A DNA stretch of 64,000 nt from the NCBI GenBank assembly GCA_965279075.1, contig CBDIHI010000010.1, forward strand, positions 558,001 to 622,000. The letters are read 5' to 3'. The stretch comes from SZAS-79 sp965279075. GTDB taxonomy: Bacteria > Pseudomonadota > Gammaproteobacteria > Burkholderiales > SG8-39. Under the pieces are notes generated by a model. That model searched no databases. It worked only from the letters and a program-made list of their open reading frames with translations, and was not told where the DNA came from. Position numbers and translations under genes: made by a program. Positions 52,320 through 63,183 of the stretch are shown here, one piece after another (position 1 is the stretch's first letter; every line of letters begins with the position of its first letter).

Positions 52320-55157
52320 GTGAAGCGCATGCTATTCAACGCGACGCAGCAGGAAGAACTGCGCGTCGCCATCGTCGACGGCCAAAAGCTGATCGACCTC
52401 GATATCGAGTCTGCAGCAAGGGAACAACGCAAGAGCAACATCTACAAGGGTGTCATCACCCGTATCGAGCCCAGCCTCGAGGCGGCCTTCGTCGATTACG
52501 GCGAGGAAAGGCACGGCTTCCTGCCGTTCAAGGAAGTCTCCAAGAGCTACTTCCGCCAGGACGCCGACGCAGGCAAGGCCCGCATCCAGGATGCCCTCAA
52601 GGAAGGCCAGGAACTCATCGTCCAGGTCGAGAAGGACGAGCGCGGCAACAAGGGCGCGGCCCTCACCACCTTCATCAGCCTCGCTGGACGCTATCTCGTC
52701 CTGATGCCGAACAACCCCCGCGGCGGCGGAGTCTCGCGCCGCGTCGAGGGTGAGGACCGCGACGAGCTTCGCGCACTGATCGACCAGCTCGAAGTCCCGC
52801 AGGGCATGAGCGTCATCGCCCGCACGGCCGGCATCGGCCGCACGATCGAGGAACTCAACTGGGACATGGGCTACCTCATGCAGCTGTGGGGTGCCATCGA
52901 AATCGCGGCCAACGACCGCACGCCCGGCGAAGATGGCCGCTACCGTCCCAAGCCCTTCCTGATCTACCTGGAGTCGAGCCTCGTGATCCGCGCGATCCGC
53001 GACTACTTCCAGCCCGACATCGGCGAGATCCTGATCGACACCGAGGAGATCTACGAGCAGGCCCAGGCGTTCATGCAGACCGTGATGCCGGGCAATGTGC
53101 ACAAGGTCAAGCTCTACCGCGACGACGTGCCGCTCTTCTCGCGCTTCCAGATCGAGCACCAGATCGAATCGGCGTTCTCGCGCCAGGTGAGCCTGCCTTC
53201 CGGCGGCGCGGTCGTCATCGACCACACCGAGGCGCTGGTCTCGATCGACGTGAACTCGGCCCGTGCCACCAAGGGGCATGACATCGAGGAAACGGCAACA
53301 CGCACCAACCTCGAGGCGGCCGACGAGGTCGCCCGCCAGCTGCGCCTGCGCGACCTGGGCGGCCTGATCGTCATCGACTTCATCGACATGGAGTCGAACA
53401 AGAACCAGCGCGAGGTGGAGAACCGCCTGCGCGAGGCGCTGCACTACGACCGCGCCCGCGTGCAGACCGGCAAGATCTCCCGTTTCGGCCTGCTGGAGCT
53501 GTCGCGCCAGCGCCTGCAGCCCTCGCTCGGCGAGAGCAGCCATATCACCTGCCCGCGCTGCAGCGGCACGGGCCATATCCGCGGCATCGAGTCCACCGCC
53601 CTCCACGTCCTGCGCATCCTGCAGGAAGAGGCCATGAAGGAGAACACCGGTGCCGTGCATATCCAGGTGCCTGTCGACGTCGCGACTTTCCTTCTGAACG
53701 AGAAGCGCAGCGAGATCCAGAAGCTGGAGACGCGGCTCAAGGTCAACATCCTCCTGATCCCGAACATCCACCTCGAGACGCCGCACTACTCCGTCCAGCG
53801 CCTGCGCCACGACGAGCTGAACGAGATGGACCACGTCCCGGCCAGCTTCGAAATGGTGAAGGAGCCTGACGAGCAGAAGGACGCGGCCACCGCTGCGGCC
53901 GAGCCGCCCAAGCCCCGCCAGGAAGCCGCCGTGAAGGCCATCGTGCCGGACCAGCCCGCGCCCAACATGCCCGAGCCGGTCGAGCGCGCCCCGGTGGAGC
54001 GTGCCGAGCGCCCCCCGCGCCAGGACAACCGGGACCGCAATCGCGCCCAGGCCCACGCTGCCCCGGTTGCGACCCCGGCCCCGGAACGGGCGGGAATCAT
54101 CGGCCGCATCTTTGGCTGGTTCAAGCAGGACCCCTCCCAGGCGCAGGCCTCGACCCCCGCCACAACGCAGCCCGCAGCCCAATCGCGCGCGCAGTCGGAC
54201 GCGCAGCCGGGTTCCCAGCCGCGCCGCGACCAGCAGCGTGGCGATCGCAACGAGCGCGGTGACCGCAGCGAACGCGGCGGCCGTGACCGCAATCGCGGCA
54301 GCCGCGACCGCAATCGCCAGGGTGGCGACCGTCCGCAGGAGCAGCGCGGCGAACGCCAGGGCGAGCAGCGTGCGGAACGCAGCGGAGAGCAACGCCCGCC
54401 GCGCGCGGACCGTCCGCCCCGCGAGCCGCGCCCCGAAGGCGGCAACAACGGCAATGGCGGCGACCGCCAGGGGGCTCGCCGCGACATGGACCAGCAGCGG
54501 CGCGACCAGCAGCAAGGCCGCCCCCCGCGTGAGCCCAGGGAGCCGCGCGAGCCGCGTGCCGATCAGGCTCCCCGCGAGCCGCGCCCCCCGATGCAGGAGG
54601 GCGAAGAAGGCGAACGCCGCAGCCGGCGTCGGCGTGGCGGGCGCGATCGCGATCGCGGCCCGAGGGAAGGCGCACCGGCAACAACGGGCGAGCAGAGCGT
54701 CGACACTTCAGCGCCCGCGCATCCGCAAGCCGGGTTCCCTTCGATGGAACCGCAGCAGGTGGTGACGGCCGCGGCAGCACCTGCCGAAGCGGCCAGCACA
54801 CCGACCGTCGAGGTTTCGGCCCCGGTCCAGCAGCCGGTCGTCCAGGAACGCAGGGAAGAGCCGAAAGCGCAGGCTTTCGTCGCCGAGGCTCCGGCCCCCG
54901 CCCCGGAGCCAGTCCCCGTCCGTGCCGTTGAGGCTGCGCCGGTTAAGGCGGAACCGCCCGCGCCGGCGGCCATAGTGGCGCCGCAGGCCGATGCCAAGGA
55001 AGTCCTCTCAGGTGCCGGCCTCGTGATGATCGAGACCGATCTTTCTCGGTCCAAGTCCTACGTGCTCGAAGAAGCCCCGGTGCAACTCGGCCGTCCGCGC
55101 CGCGAGCGCCCGAAGCAGGCGCCCGAGGAGCTCAAGCAGGTGGAAACCAAGAACTGA
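52320..55157 (+). CDS. rne: Ribonuclease E
   Basis: 945 residues. The catalytic half (to about 515) has the MKRMLFNATQQEELRVAIVDGQKL start (GTG read as Met), an S1 domain, catalytic Asp residues in VSIDVNSARATKG and IVIDFIDM, and the zinc-link CPRCSGTG that joins dimers. The C-terminal half is a disordered, Arg- and Pro-rich scaffold (many RDRN and PREPR repeats) for binding RNA and degradosome partners, and holds an amphipathic IIGRIFGWFKQ segment that may attach to the membrane. It ends with a conserved VMIETDLSRSKSYV stretch. The long open frame on the opposite strand is a composition artefact. Confidence 0.97.
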   Translation: MKRMLFNATQQEELRVAIVDGQKLIDLDIESAAREQRKSNIYKGVITRIEPSLEAAFVDYGEERHGFLPFKEVSKSYFRQDADAGKARIQDALKEGQELIVQVEKDERGNKGAALTTFISLAGRYLVLMPNNPRGGGVSRRVEGEDRDELRALIDQLEVPQGMSVIARTAGIGRTIEELNWDMGYLMQLWGAIEIAANDRTPGEDGRYRPKPFLIYLESSLVIRAIRDYFQPDIGEILIDTEEIYEQAQAFMQTVMPGNVHKVKLYRDDVPLFSRFQIEHQIESAFSRQVSLPSGGAVVIDHTEALVSIDVNSARATKGHDIEETATRTNLEAADEVARQLRLRDLGGLIVIDFIDMESNKNQREVENRLREALHYDRARVQTGKISRFGLLELSRQRLQPSLGESSHITCPRCSGTGHIRGIESTALHVLRILQEEAMKENTGAVHIQVPVDVATFLLNEKRSEIQKLETRLKVNILLIPNIHLETPHYSVQRLRHDELNEMDHVPASFEMVKEPDEQKDAATAAAEPPKPRQEAAVKAIVPDQPAPNMPEPVERAPVERAERPPRQDNRDRNRAQAHAAPVATPAPERAGIIGRIFGWFKQDPSQAQASTPATTQPAAQSRAQSDAQPGSQPRRDQQRGDRNERGDRSERGGRDRNRGSRDRNRQGGDRPQEQRGERQGEQRAERSGEQRPPRADRPPREPRPEGGNNGNGGDRQGARRDMDQQRRDQQQGRPPREPREPREPRADQAPREPRPPMQEGEEGERRSRRRRGGRDRDRGPREGAPATTGEQSVDTSAPAHPQAGFPSMEPQQVVTAAAAPAEAASTPTVEVSAPVQQPVVQERREEPKAQAFVAEAPAPAPEPVPVRAVEAAPVKAEPPAPAAIVAPQADAKEVLSGAGLVMIETDLSRSKSYVLEEAPVQLGRPRRERPKQAPEELKQVETKN

Positions 55158-55171
55158 CCGCCGCCCGGCGT

Positions 55172-55648
55172 TCAGGGACGCAGTTCGCGGCGCATATGTC
55201 CCAACAGGCCGCGGGCTGCGTCTTCCACCAGGTCGAGCACATGCTCGAATCCCTGGCCTGCCCCGTAGTACGGGTCCGGCACTTCGGCCCTCCCCGGCCG
55301 GGACCCGAACTCCAGGAATAGCCGCACCTTGTGGCCGTACCCGGGCGGGCATACCCGGCGCAGCGCCGTGAGGTTGGCGTTGTCCATCACGAGGATCAGG
55401 TCGAAGTCGGTGAAGTCGGTGCCGCGAACCTGCCTTGCCCTCAATCCGGACAAGTCGTAACCGCGCCCCTTCGCATGCAACTGCGCCCGCGTGTCGGGAG
55501 GATCACCCACATGGTAATCGTGCGTCCCCGCCGAATCGATCCGGATGGCGTCCTCGAGCCCCGCTTCGCGCACCATGCGGCGGAACACGCCCTCGGCCGT
55601 CGGGGAGCGGCAGATGTTGCCCGTGCAGACGAACAGGACGCCGGCCAT
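55172..55648 (-). CDS. Low-molecular-weight protein tyrosine phosphatase
   Basis: 158 residues. The CX5R active site is at the N-terminus (VCTGNICRSP, Cys8, Arg14) and the general acid Asp lies in VPDPYYG. Such enzymes dephosphorylate tyrosine kinases of capsule export or other proteins. It starts two bases after uvrB. No kinase or capsule gene is nearby, so the partner is unknown. Confidence 0.94.
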   Translation of the reverse strand: MAGVLFVCTGNICRSPTAEGVFRRMVREAGLEDAIRIDSAGTHDYHVGDPPDTRAQLHAKGRGYDLSGLRARQVRGTDFTDFDLILVMDNANLTALRRVCPPGYGHKVRLFLEFGSRPGRAEVPDPYYGAGQGFEHVLDLVEDAARGLLGHMRRELRP

Positions 55649-55650
55649 GC

Positions 55651-57744
<2,094 letters not shown>

Positions 57745-57851
57745 GGGTCCGGTGCGGGGGAAAACCACCATTGTCCCATGCAGGCCCTTCTGCACGCCAG
57801 ATTCGCCCCGCAGCGCGGTAAAATGCCTGTCCCAACATTTCCCTGACGATC

Positions 57852-59060
57852 ATGACCGCCTCCCTGCTTGCCCGCGTCGAGATGGCGCCCCGCGACCCGA
57901 TCCTTGGCCTCACCGAGCAATACAACGCCGACAAGAACCCCAAAAAGGTCAACCTCGGCATCGGCGTGTACACGGACGAGAACGGCAAGGTGCCCCTGCT
58001 CGAGTGCGTGCGCACGGCGGAAACCCAGCTCCTGGCGCAGGCTGCTCCGCACAGCTACCTGCCGATCGACGGCCTGGCGGCTTATGACCGGGCGGTGCAG
58101 TCGCTGGTGTTCGGCGCGGACTCCGCCGCCGTCAAGGAAGGACGCACGCTGACGATCCAGGCCCTTGGCGGCACCGGCGGCCTCAAGGTCGGTGCGGACT
58201 TCCTGCACCTCGTGGCCCCGGAGGCCGGCGTCTGGATCAGCGACCCGAGCTGGGAGAACCACCGCGCGCTGTTCGAGAACGCGGGATTCAAGGTGCAGAC
58301 CTACCCGTACTACGACGCAAAGACCCATGGCGTGAATTTCCCCGCCATGCTCGACGGGCTCAGCAAGCTGCCGTCCGGCTCGATCGTCGTGCTGCACGCC
58401 TGCTGCCACAACCCCACCGGTGTGGACCTCACGGCTGAGCAATGGGACTCGGTCATCAAGGTCGCCGTCGCGCGGGACCTCGTGCCCTTCCTCGACATCG
58501 CCTACCAGGGATTCGGCGACGGCATCGACGCCGACGGCGTCGCGGTGCGCCGCTTCGCGGAGGCCGGCCTGCCCGTCTTCGTGTCGAACTCCTTCTCCAA
58601 GTCGTTCTCCCTCTACGGGGAGCGCGTGGGCGCCACCAGCATCGTGACACGGAGCGCCGACGAGGCCGCGAAGGTGCTGAGCCAGATCAAGCGCCTCGTG
58701 CGCACGAACTACTCCAACCCGCCCTCGCACGGCGGGCACGTTATCGCCAAGATCCTGTCGACCCCGGAACTGCGCGCGCTGTGGGAGAAGGAGCTTGCCG
58801 CGATGCGCGACCGCATCCGCACCATGCGCGCGCTGCTGGTCGAGAAGATCCACGCCCGCGTGCCGGGGGCGGATTTCAGCTTCATCCTGCGCCAGAAGGG
58901 CATGTTCTCGTATTCCGGGCTCACCAAAGAGCAGGTCGTGCGCATGCGCGACGAATTCGGTGTCTACGCGATCGAGAGCGGCCGGATCTGCGTCGCGGCG
59001 CTGAATGCGGGGAATATCGACTACGCGGCGGACACCGTGGCCAAGGTCATCGCCAAGTAA
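57852..59060 (+). CDS. Aspartate/aromatic amino acid aminotransferase (class I)
   Basis: 402 residues. It matches the AspC/TyrB group: NLGIGVYTDENGKVPLLECV, SYLPIDGL, HACCHNPTGVDLT, the PLP Lys in SNSFSKSFSLYGER and the C-terminal GLTKEQVVRMRDEFGVYAIESGRICVAALN. It transfers amino groups among aspartate, glutamate and aromatic residues. TyrB and AspC cannot be separated by eye. It is divergent from uvrB. Confidence 0.93.
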   Translation: MTASLLARVEMAPRDPILGLTEQYNADKNPKKVNLGIGVYTDENGKVPLLECVRTAETQLLAQAAPHSYLPIDGLAAYDRAVQSLVFGADSAAVKEGRTLTIQALGGTGGLKVGADFLHLVAPEAGVWISDPSWENHRALFENAGFKVQTYPYYDAKTHGVNFPAMLDGLSKLPSGSIVVLHACCHNPTGVDLTAEQWDSVIKVAVARDLVPFLDIAYQGFGDGIDADGVAVRRFAEAGLPVFVSNSFSKSFSLYGERVGATSIVTRSADEAAKVLSQIKRLVRTNYSNPPSHGGHVIAKILSTPELRALWEKELAAMRDRIRTMRALLVEKIHARVPGADFSFILRQKGMFSYSGLTKEQVVRMRDEFGVYAIESGRICVAALNAGNIDYAADTVAKVIAK

Positions 59061-59079
59061 CCCGGGAATGGCCCGGGGA

Positions 59080-59108
59080 TTGCCCGGGCGCCCGAAATTT
59101 CGTAAAAT
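59080..59108 (+). promoter_or_regulatory. promoter of tRNA-Asn
   Basis: TTGCCC (59080-59085), a 17-base spacer and TAAAAT (59103-59108). Transcription would start about six bases before the mature tRNA. The tRNA thus has its own unit after the aminotransferase. Confidence 0.7.
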
Positions 59109-59120
59109 GACGGGCTCCGT

Positions 59121-59195
59121 TCCCCGATAGCTCAGCGGTAGAGCGTCGGACTGTTAATCCGCAGGTCCCTGGTTCGATCCCAGGTCGGGGAGCCA
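59121..59195 (+). tRNA. tRNA-Asn (anticodon GUU)
   Basis: 75 bases with encoded CCA. Acceptor TCCCCGA/TCGGGGA; anticodon loop CTGTTAA gives GUU; T-arm CCCTGGTTCGATCCCAGG. Single-copy here with its own promoter and terminator. Confidence 0.98.
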
Positions 59196-59203
59196 AGTAT
59201 TAC

Positions 59204-59233
59204 AAGGGCTTAGTCGCGAGACTAGGCCCTTTT
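59204..59233 (+). terminator. intrinsic terminator after tRNA-Asn
   Basis: AAGGGC-T-TAGTC pairs with GACTA-G-GCCCTT over a GCGA loop, followed by TTTT. It starts nine bases after the CCA. Confidence 0.85.
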
Positions 59234-59249
59234 CATTTGCAGGCCCGGC

Positions 59250-60236
59250 TCAGTGCTGGGTGCGCTCCACGATGAAGCGCAGCGGGTCGCACTCCTCGGT
59301 GATGTCGGACACCGAATGGCCGAAGCAGATGACGCCCTGTCCGCTCAGCAGGATCTGGCTGCGCCGGATCAGGCTCTCGCCCGCGCCTTTGAACGAGACG
59401 AAGGTGCCGTTGAGGCTCTTGTCGGAATAGAAGAACCCGCCGTTGCGGTACTCGATGATGCCGTGGTTGCGCGACGCCTGCGGCGAGCCGATCAGCACGT
59501 CCGAACCGGGGTCCCGGCCGATCGCAAAATGCTTCGCTTCGGGTCCAGCTATCCATTGCCGCTTGCCCAGTGCCAGCACGAGGCGGGTGCTGGCGACGTG
59601 GAGCGTGCTCGGCGTGGCCTCGGTCACCGTGACGTCCTCGTCCGCCGACTCGCGCCAAGCGATCTCCTCGACCTGCATCTCGTCGCGCTTGCCGCGGATG
59701 TCCAGCATACCGAGGGGGCGCATCGAGCGGCGCACGAGCGCAGATATGCCCGGGGCGCTGGCAGTCGACGTGAGGATCTGCCCCTGCTTCGCGTACGCGC
59801 ACAGGCGGCTCGCCACGTTCACCGCATCGCCGAACACGTCCCCTGCGCGCTCGATGAACGCGCCGGCATGGAAACCCACGTGCATTCCCAGCGCCACGCC
59901 GCCCTGCGGGACGCAGGCGTCCACGGCTTGCAGCAGATCGCAGGACGCCTTCGCCGCGGAATCGGCGTCGGGCATCACCGCGAGGATCTCGTCGCCCAGC
60001 GTCTTTACGACGCGCCCGCCATTTGCACGCACCGCATCGCCGGCAACGCCGAGCAGCATGTCGATCACCGTGCGCGCCTGCTTGTCGCCGAGCTTTTCGT
60101 GCAGCAGCATGCTCTTGCTGACGTCGGCGAACAGGATCGCCTTGCTGGCCCCGACCCGCGCGGGCTTGGGGAGGGTGATGTCGGGGCTTGCCCCCACCAG
60201 CCCACCGGTCTTGACCTGCTTGGATGTCGCGAACAC
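59250..60236 (-). CDS. Class III adenylate/guanylate cyclase with C-terminal FHA domain
   Basis: 328 residues. The cyclase domain (about 30-200) keeps the metal-binding Asp38 (LFADVSKS) and Asp82 (KTLGDEILAVM) and the transition-state pair Asn140 and Arg144 (GDAVNVASRL), so it should be active. The FHA domain (about 245-315) has AIGRDPGSDVLIG, SRNHGIIEY and DKSLNGTF and would bind a phosphothreonine protein. No membrane segment. GTG at 60236 is chosen because AAGGGG lies at good distance upstream. The FHA input suggests coupling to a Ser/Thr kinase, none of which is in the window. Confidence 0.88.
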   Translation of the reverse strand: MFATSKQVKTGGLVGASPDITLPKPARVGASKAILFADVSKSMLLHEKLGDKQARTVIDMLLGVAGDAVRANGGRVVKTLGDEILAVMPDADSAAKASCDLLQAVDACVPQGGVALGMHVGFHAGAFIERAGDVFGDAVNVASRLCAYAKQGQILTSTASAPGISALVRRSMRPLGMLDIRGKRDEMQVEEIAWRESADEDVTVTEATPSTLHVASTRLVLALGKRQWIAGPEAKHFAIGRDPGSDVLIGSPQASRNHGIIEYRNGGFFYSDKSLNGTFVSFKGAGESLIRRSQILLSGQGVICFGHSVSDITEECDPLRFIVERTQH

Positions 60237-60440
60237 TTGGTTTCCCCTTGGCCGGGTCCGCGCTTCTCCCCTCGCGCTGCGCCCGGCGACGAACTGCTTT
60301 GGCCTCGGTTCGATTCTCGGCACTCATGCCCGGGGGTTCAAACACTTTCTGACAACTTTGGTGACGCAGTCGACACTTCCCCTCAAAAAGACCTTAACGT
60401 GCTCGTGGAATAGTTCCGGTTCGGCAATGTGAGCCATTAA

Positions 60441-60473
60441 CCTGACTCACCTGTCAGGACCGTTGAGTACAAT
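60441..60473 (+). promoter_or_regulatory. inverted repeat and -10 box upstream of the Bug gene
   Basis: CCTGAC (60441-60446) and GTCAGG (60453-60458) form an exact inverted repeat with a six-base spacer. A TACAAT box follows at 60468-60473. The repeat covers the -35 region, as expected for an activator or repressor site. The rest of the 293-base spacer (60237-60529) shows no gene. Confidence 0.45.
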
Positions 60474-60529
60474 CCGTACCAGACCCGCGAATCTGCGGGC
60501 AGAGAGAAAACACGGAACAAGGAGACAAC

Positions 60530-61501
60530 ATGCATTTGCTCAGAGCCATGCTCGCCGGGATTGCGCTCGCCAGTTCCACGGCCGCCTTCGCGCAAGCCTT
60601 TCCCACGCACTCCGTTGCGATCGTCGTGCCCTTCTCGGCAGGCGGACCGACCGACACCATCGCCCGCATCATGGCCGAGCGGATGACCCGCGCACTGGGC
60701 CAGACCGTGGTGGTGGAAAACACGACCGGGGCGGGAGGCAGCATCGGCGTGGGTCGTGTGGTGCGCTCGAAGAACGACGGCTATACGCTGGGCATCGGCC
60801 ACATCGGCACGCACGTCGTGAACGGCGCGATCTACCAGCTGCCGTACGACCTGCTGGCCGACCTGTCGCCGATCGCCATGATCGCGAGCAACCCGCAGCT
60901 GGTGACCGCCAAGAACGCGATTCCCGCCAAGGACCTCAAGGAACTGGTGGCATGGATCAAGGCCAATGCTTCCAAGGTGTCGATCTCGACCGGCGGTGCG
61001 GGCACGCCTTCGCACGTGAGCGGCGTGTACCTCTCGAAAGTGATCGGCGAGCAACTGCAGATCGTGCACTACCGCGGCTCGGCGCCCGCGATGCAGGACG
61101 TGATCGCCGGCCACGTCGACATGATTTTCGACCAGGCGGCGAGCGCCCTGCCGCACGTGCGCGCGGGCAAGGTCCGCGCATTTGCCGTCACGCAAAAAAC
61201 CCGTCTTGCCGCGGCCCCGGACATCCCGACAGTCGATGAAGCTGGCCTGCCCGGGTTCTACATGGCCGTCTGGCACGGTGTCTGGGCACCCAGGGACACC
61301 CCGGCACCGGTGATCGCGAGGATCAATGCGGCAATCGTCGAGTCGCTGGCCGACCCCGCCACGCGTGGCCGGCTCGGCGACCTGGGGCAGGAGATCCCGC
61401 CCCGCGAGCAGCAGACCCCGCAGGGCCTCGGCGCGCACCACAAGGCCGAGATCGAGAAATGGTGGCCGCTGGTCAAGGCGGCCGGCGTGAAGGCGGAGTA
61501 G
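60530..61501 (+). CDS. Bug-family tripartite tricarboxylate transporter substrate-binding protein
   Basis: 323 residues with a signal peptide (MLAGIALASSTAAFAQA). Family motifs: FPTHSVAIVVPFSAGGPTDTIARI, TGAGGSIGVGRV and HYRGSAPAMQD. The ribosome site AAGGAGA is strong. It is the third orphan Bug receptor in the window; no TctA or TctB gene is adjacent. It converges on the diguanylate cyclase, and both stops lie in the palindrome TAGCCCGGGCTA. Confidence 0.92.
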   Translation: MHLLRAMLAGIALASSTAAFAQAFPTHSVAIVVPFSAGGPTDTIARIMAERMTRALGQTVVVENTTGAGGSIGVGRVVRSKNDGYTLGIGHIGTHVVNGAIYQLPYDLLADLSPIAMIASNPQLVTAKNAIPAKDLKELVAWIKANASKVSISTGGAGTPSHVSGVYLSKVIGEQLQIVHYRGSAPAMQDVIAGHVDMIFDQAASALPHVRAGKVRAFAVTQKTRLAAAPDIPTVDEAGLPGFYMAVWHGVWAPRDTPAPVIARINAAIVESLADPATRGRLGDLGQEIPPREQQTPQGLGAHHKAEIEKWWPLVKAAGVKAE

Positions 61502-61507
61502 CCCGGG

Positions 61508-62797
61508 CTATTCCTCCTCCAGCCCCTTGACGCACACACGGTCGCGGCCCCCGGACTTCGCCGAATACAACGCCTCGTCGGCACGCTGCAGCATCGATTC
61601 GAACGACTCGACCTTTTCGGCGGCGCACACGCCGAAACTCGACGTAAACCGGATCTCGCTTCCTTCGTAGTCGATTGAAAGCGCCTTGATCTTGAGTCGC
61701 AGCTTCTCGGCCAGGGCCACCGCGCCTTCCAGGTGCGTGCCGGGAAGGATCACGACGAATTCCTCCCCGCCCAGGCGGGCGAACACGTCCGCGCCCCTGA
61801 TTGCGGAAGACACCATCCCGGACAGCGCGACCAGGACCTTGTCGCCCGCATCGTGCCCCCAGGTGTCGTTGATGCGCTTGAAATGGTCGATGTCGAGCAT
61901 GATGACCGATAAAGGCTTGCCGCTCGTGCGATGCGCTGCAAACTCGCGCAGGCCCGCCCCCTCCAGGTGGCGGCGGTTGTAGGCGCCGGTCAAAAAGTCG
62001 GTGCTGGCCGCCGTGCGCAAGTCTTCCTCCTTCCTGCGCCGCTCGCTGATATCGCGAGTGATGAAGGCGTATCCGTCGACCTCCCCTTCGAGATTGCGCA
62101 ACGGAGCAACAAGGGTATCGGCCCAGAAGCGCAAGCCGTCCTTCCGGACGCTCCATCCCTCGGTCTCTGCCGAGCCCTCCTGCGCGGCGCGTTCCAGCAG
62201 CGGCTTGACCGAGCCGGGGGCGGAGTCCTCCGCTGCGAAAAACATTCCCGCATCCCGTCCGATCGCGTCTTCGCGATCAAACCCCGTCAGCCGCCCGAGC
62301 GAGCGGTTCCAGTCGTCCAGCAGGCCCGCCTCGTCGGTCGTGTAGATGGCGTAATCGCGCACGTTCTCGAACAGCGCCTGCATACGCTGCTGGCTGCGAT
62401 GCAGTTGCAGCTCGTACCTCACGGTCTTGGTGGTGTCCAGCAGGGCCACCATGAAAGCGTCGTGCTCAAGCCGGTAGATCGTGGCTGTCAGCACTAGGTC
62501 CGGCGGAGAGCTTTTCACCCGCGGGTACATGATGCGATGCTGGTCGCACACCAGGCCCGAGTCGTGCGGAAAAGCGAGTATCATGACGCGCAGCTCGGGA
62601 GCACCGACCTCGAATATCTCGAACAGGTTCTCCAGCGCCGGGCGCCTCGCGATCGGCAGGAGCAATCGCGCGATCGCGGGGTTGCTTAGATCGATCGAGC
62701 CGTCCCGCCGAACGAGCATGAGGCCCACGGGTGCCTCGTACATGAACCGCAGCAGCCGCTCGTTCTCCTCGCGAAGCGCCTCGGCGGAATCGCTCAC
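61508..62797 (-). CDS. PAS-PAS-GGDEF diguanylate cyclase
   Basis: 429 residues, no membrane segment. A first PAS-like domain (about 10-120) and a second PAS with PAC end (about 140-255, FENVRDYAIYTTDEAGLLDDWNRSLGRLTGF to GYAFITRDISERRRKEEDL) lead into the GGDEF domain. The catalytic motif GGEEF is at 343-347 and the inhibitory I-site RGAD at 334-337, both intact, so it should make c-di-GMP with product feedback. The start is GTG at 62797, overlapping the PYP gene stop as GTGA, so the two are translationally coupled. With BLUF and PYP genes upstream, light is the likely input. Confidence 0.92.
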   Translation of the reverse strand: MSDSAEALREENERLLRFMYEAPVGLMLVRRDGSIDLSNPAIARLLLPIARRPALENLFEIFEVGAPELRVMILAFPHDSGLVCDQHRIMYPRVKSSPPDLVLTATIYRLEHDAFMVALLDTTKTVRYELQLHRSQQRMQALFENVRDYAIYTTDEAGLLDDWNRSLGRLTGFDREDAIGRDAGMFFAAEDSAPGSVKPLLERAAQEGSAETEGWSVRKDGLRFWADTLVAPLRNLEGEVDGYAFITRDISERRRKEEDLRTAASTDFLTGAYNRRHLEGAGLREFAAHRTSGKPLSVIMLDIDHFKRINDTWGHDAGDKVLVALSGMVSSAIRGADVFARLGGEEFVVILPGTHLEGAVALAEKLRLKIKALSIDYEGSEIRFTSSFGVCAAEKVESFESMLQRADEALYSAKSGGRDRVCVKGLEEE

Positions 62798-63159
62798 GGC
62801 GCGCGTCTCTGCACCAGCAGATACATCCGATCATGCGTGGGGGCCTTCAGCATCCGGAGGACTACCGGCGTCGGCCTCATGCGCAAGGTGAAGACGTAGT
62901 CGACCATTGCGTCGAGTACGTCTTCCGTTTCGAAGCGCTGGGCCACGAGGTAGTTATTGGTACAGGGCGCCACATCCGTAAAGAAGTGCTTGCCGATCAC
63001 GTTCCGGGGCGACAGCCCGGACAGTGCGGCTTCTGCCGCATTGTATCCAGTCACATGACCGGATTTATCCATGCGCACGATTCCAAATGTCACCGCGTCG
63101 AGCTCGAGATCGGAGACCGAATCAATCAGGGGCAGTATGTTTTCTTGGTCGAAATTCAT
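62794..63159 (-). CDS. Photoactive yellow protein homologue
   Basis: 121 residues, colinear with the 125-residue PYP of Halorhodospira. The chromophore Cys is Cys66 in FFTDVAPCTNN, and the hydrogen-bonding residues Tyr39 and Glu43 (GYNAAE) lie exactly 27 and 23 residues before it, as Tyr42 and Glu46 do before Cys69 in PYP. Met94 matches Met100. Two pocket positions differ: Thr50 is Ser47 and Arg52 is Leu49. A p-coumaroyl chromophore is therefore plausible with a shifted photocycle, but the tyrosine ammonia-lyase and 4-coumarate ligase genes that supply it are not in this window. It lies between BLUF and diguanylate cyclase genes. Confidence 0.88.
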   Translation of the reverse strand: MNFDQENILPLIDSVSDLELDAVTFGIVRMDKSGHVTGYNAAEAALSGLSPRNVIGKHFFTDVAPCTNNYLVAQRFETEDVLDAMVDYVFTLRMRPTPVVLRMLKAPTHDRMYLLVQRRAP

Positions 63160-63183
63160 GGTCGCATTTGTCCTTGGTACAGG

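Noticed and set aside
52332..54515. A 727-codon open frame antisense to rne.
   Set aside because: It is a GC-driven shadow of the rne frame with low-complexity Arg, Ala and Val runs and no family motifs; rne itself is unmistakable.
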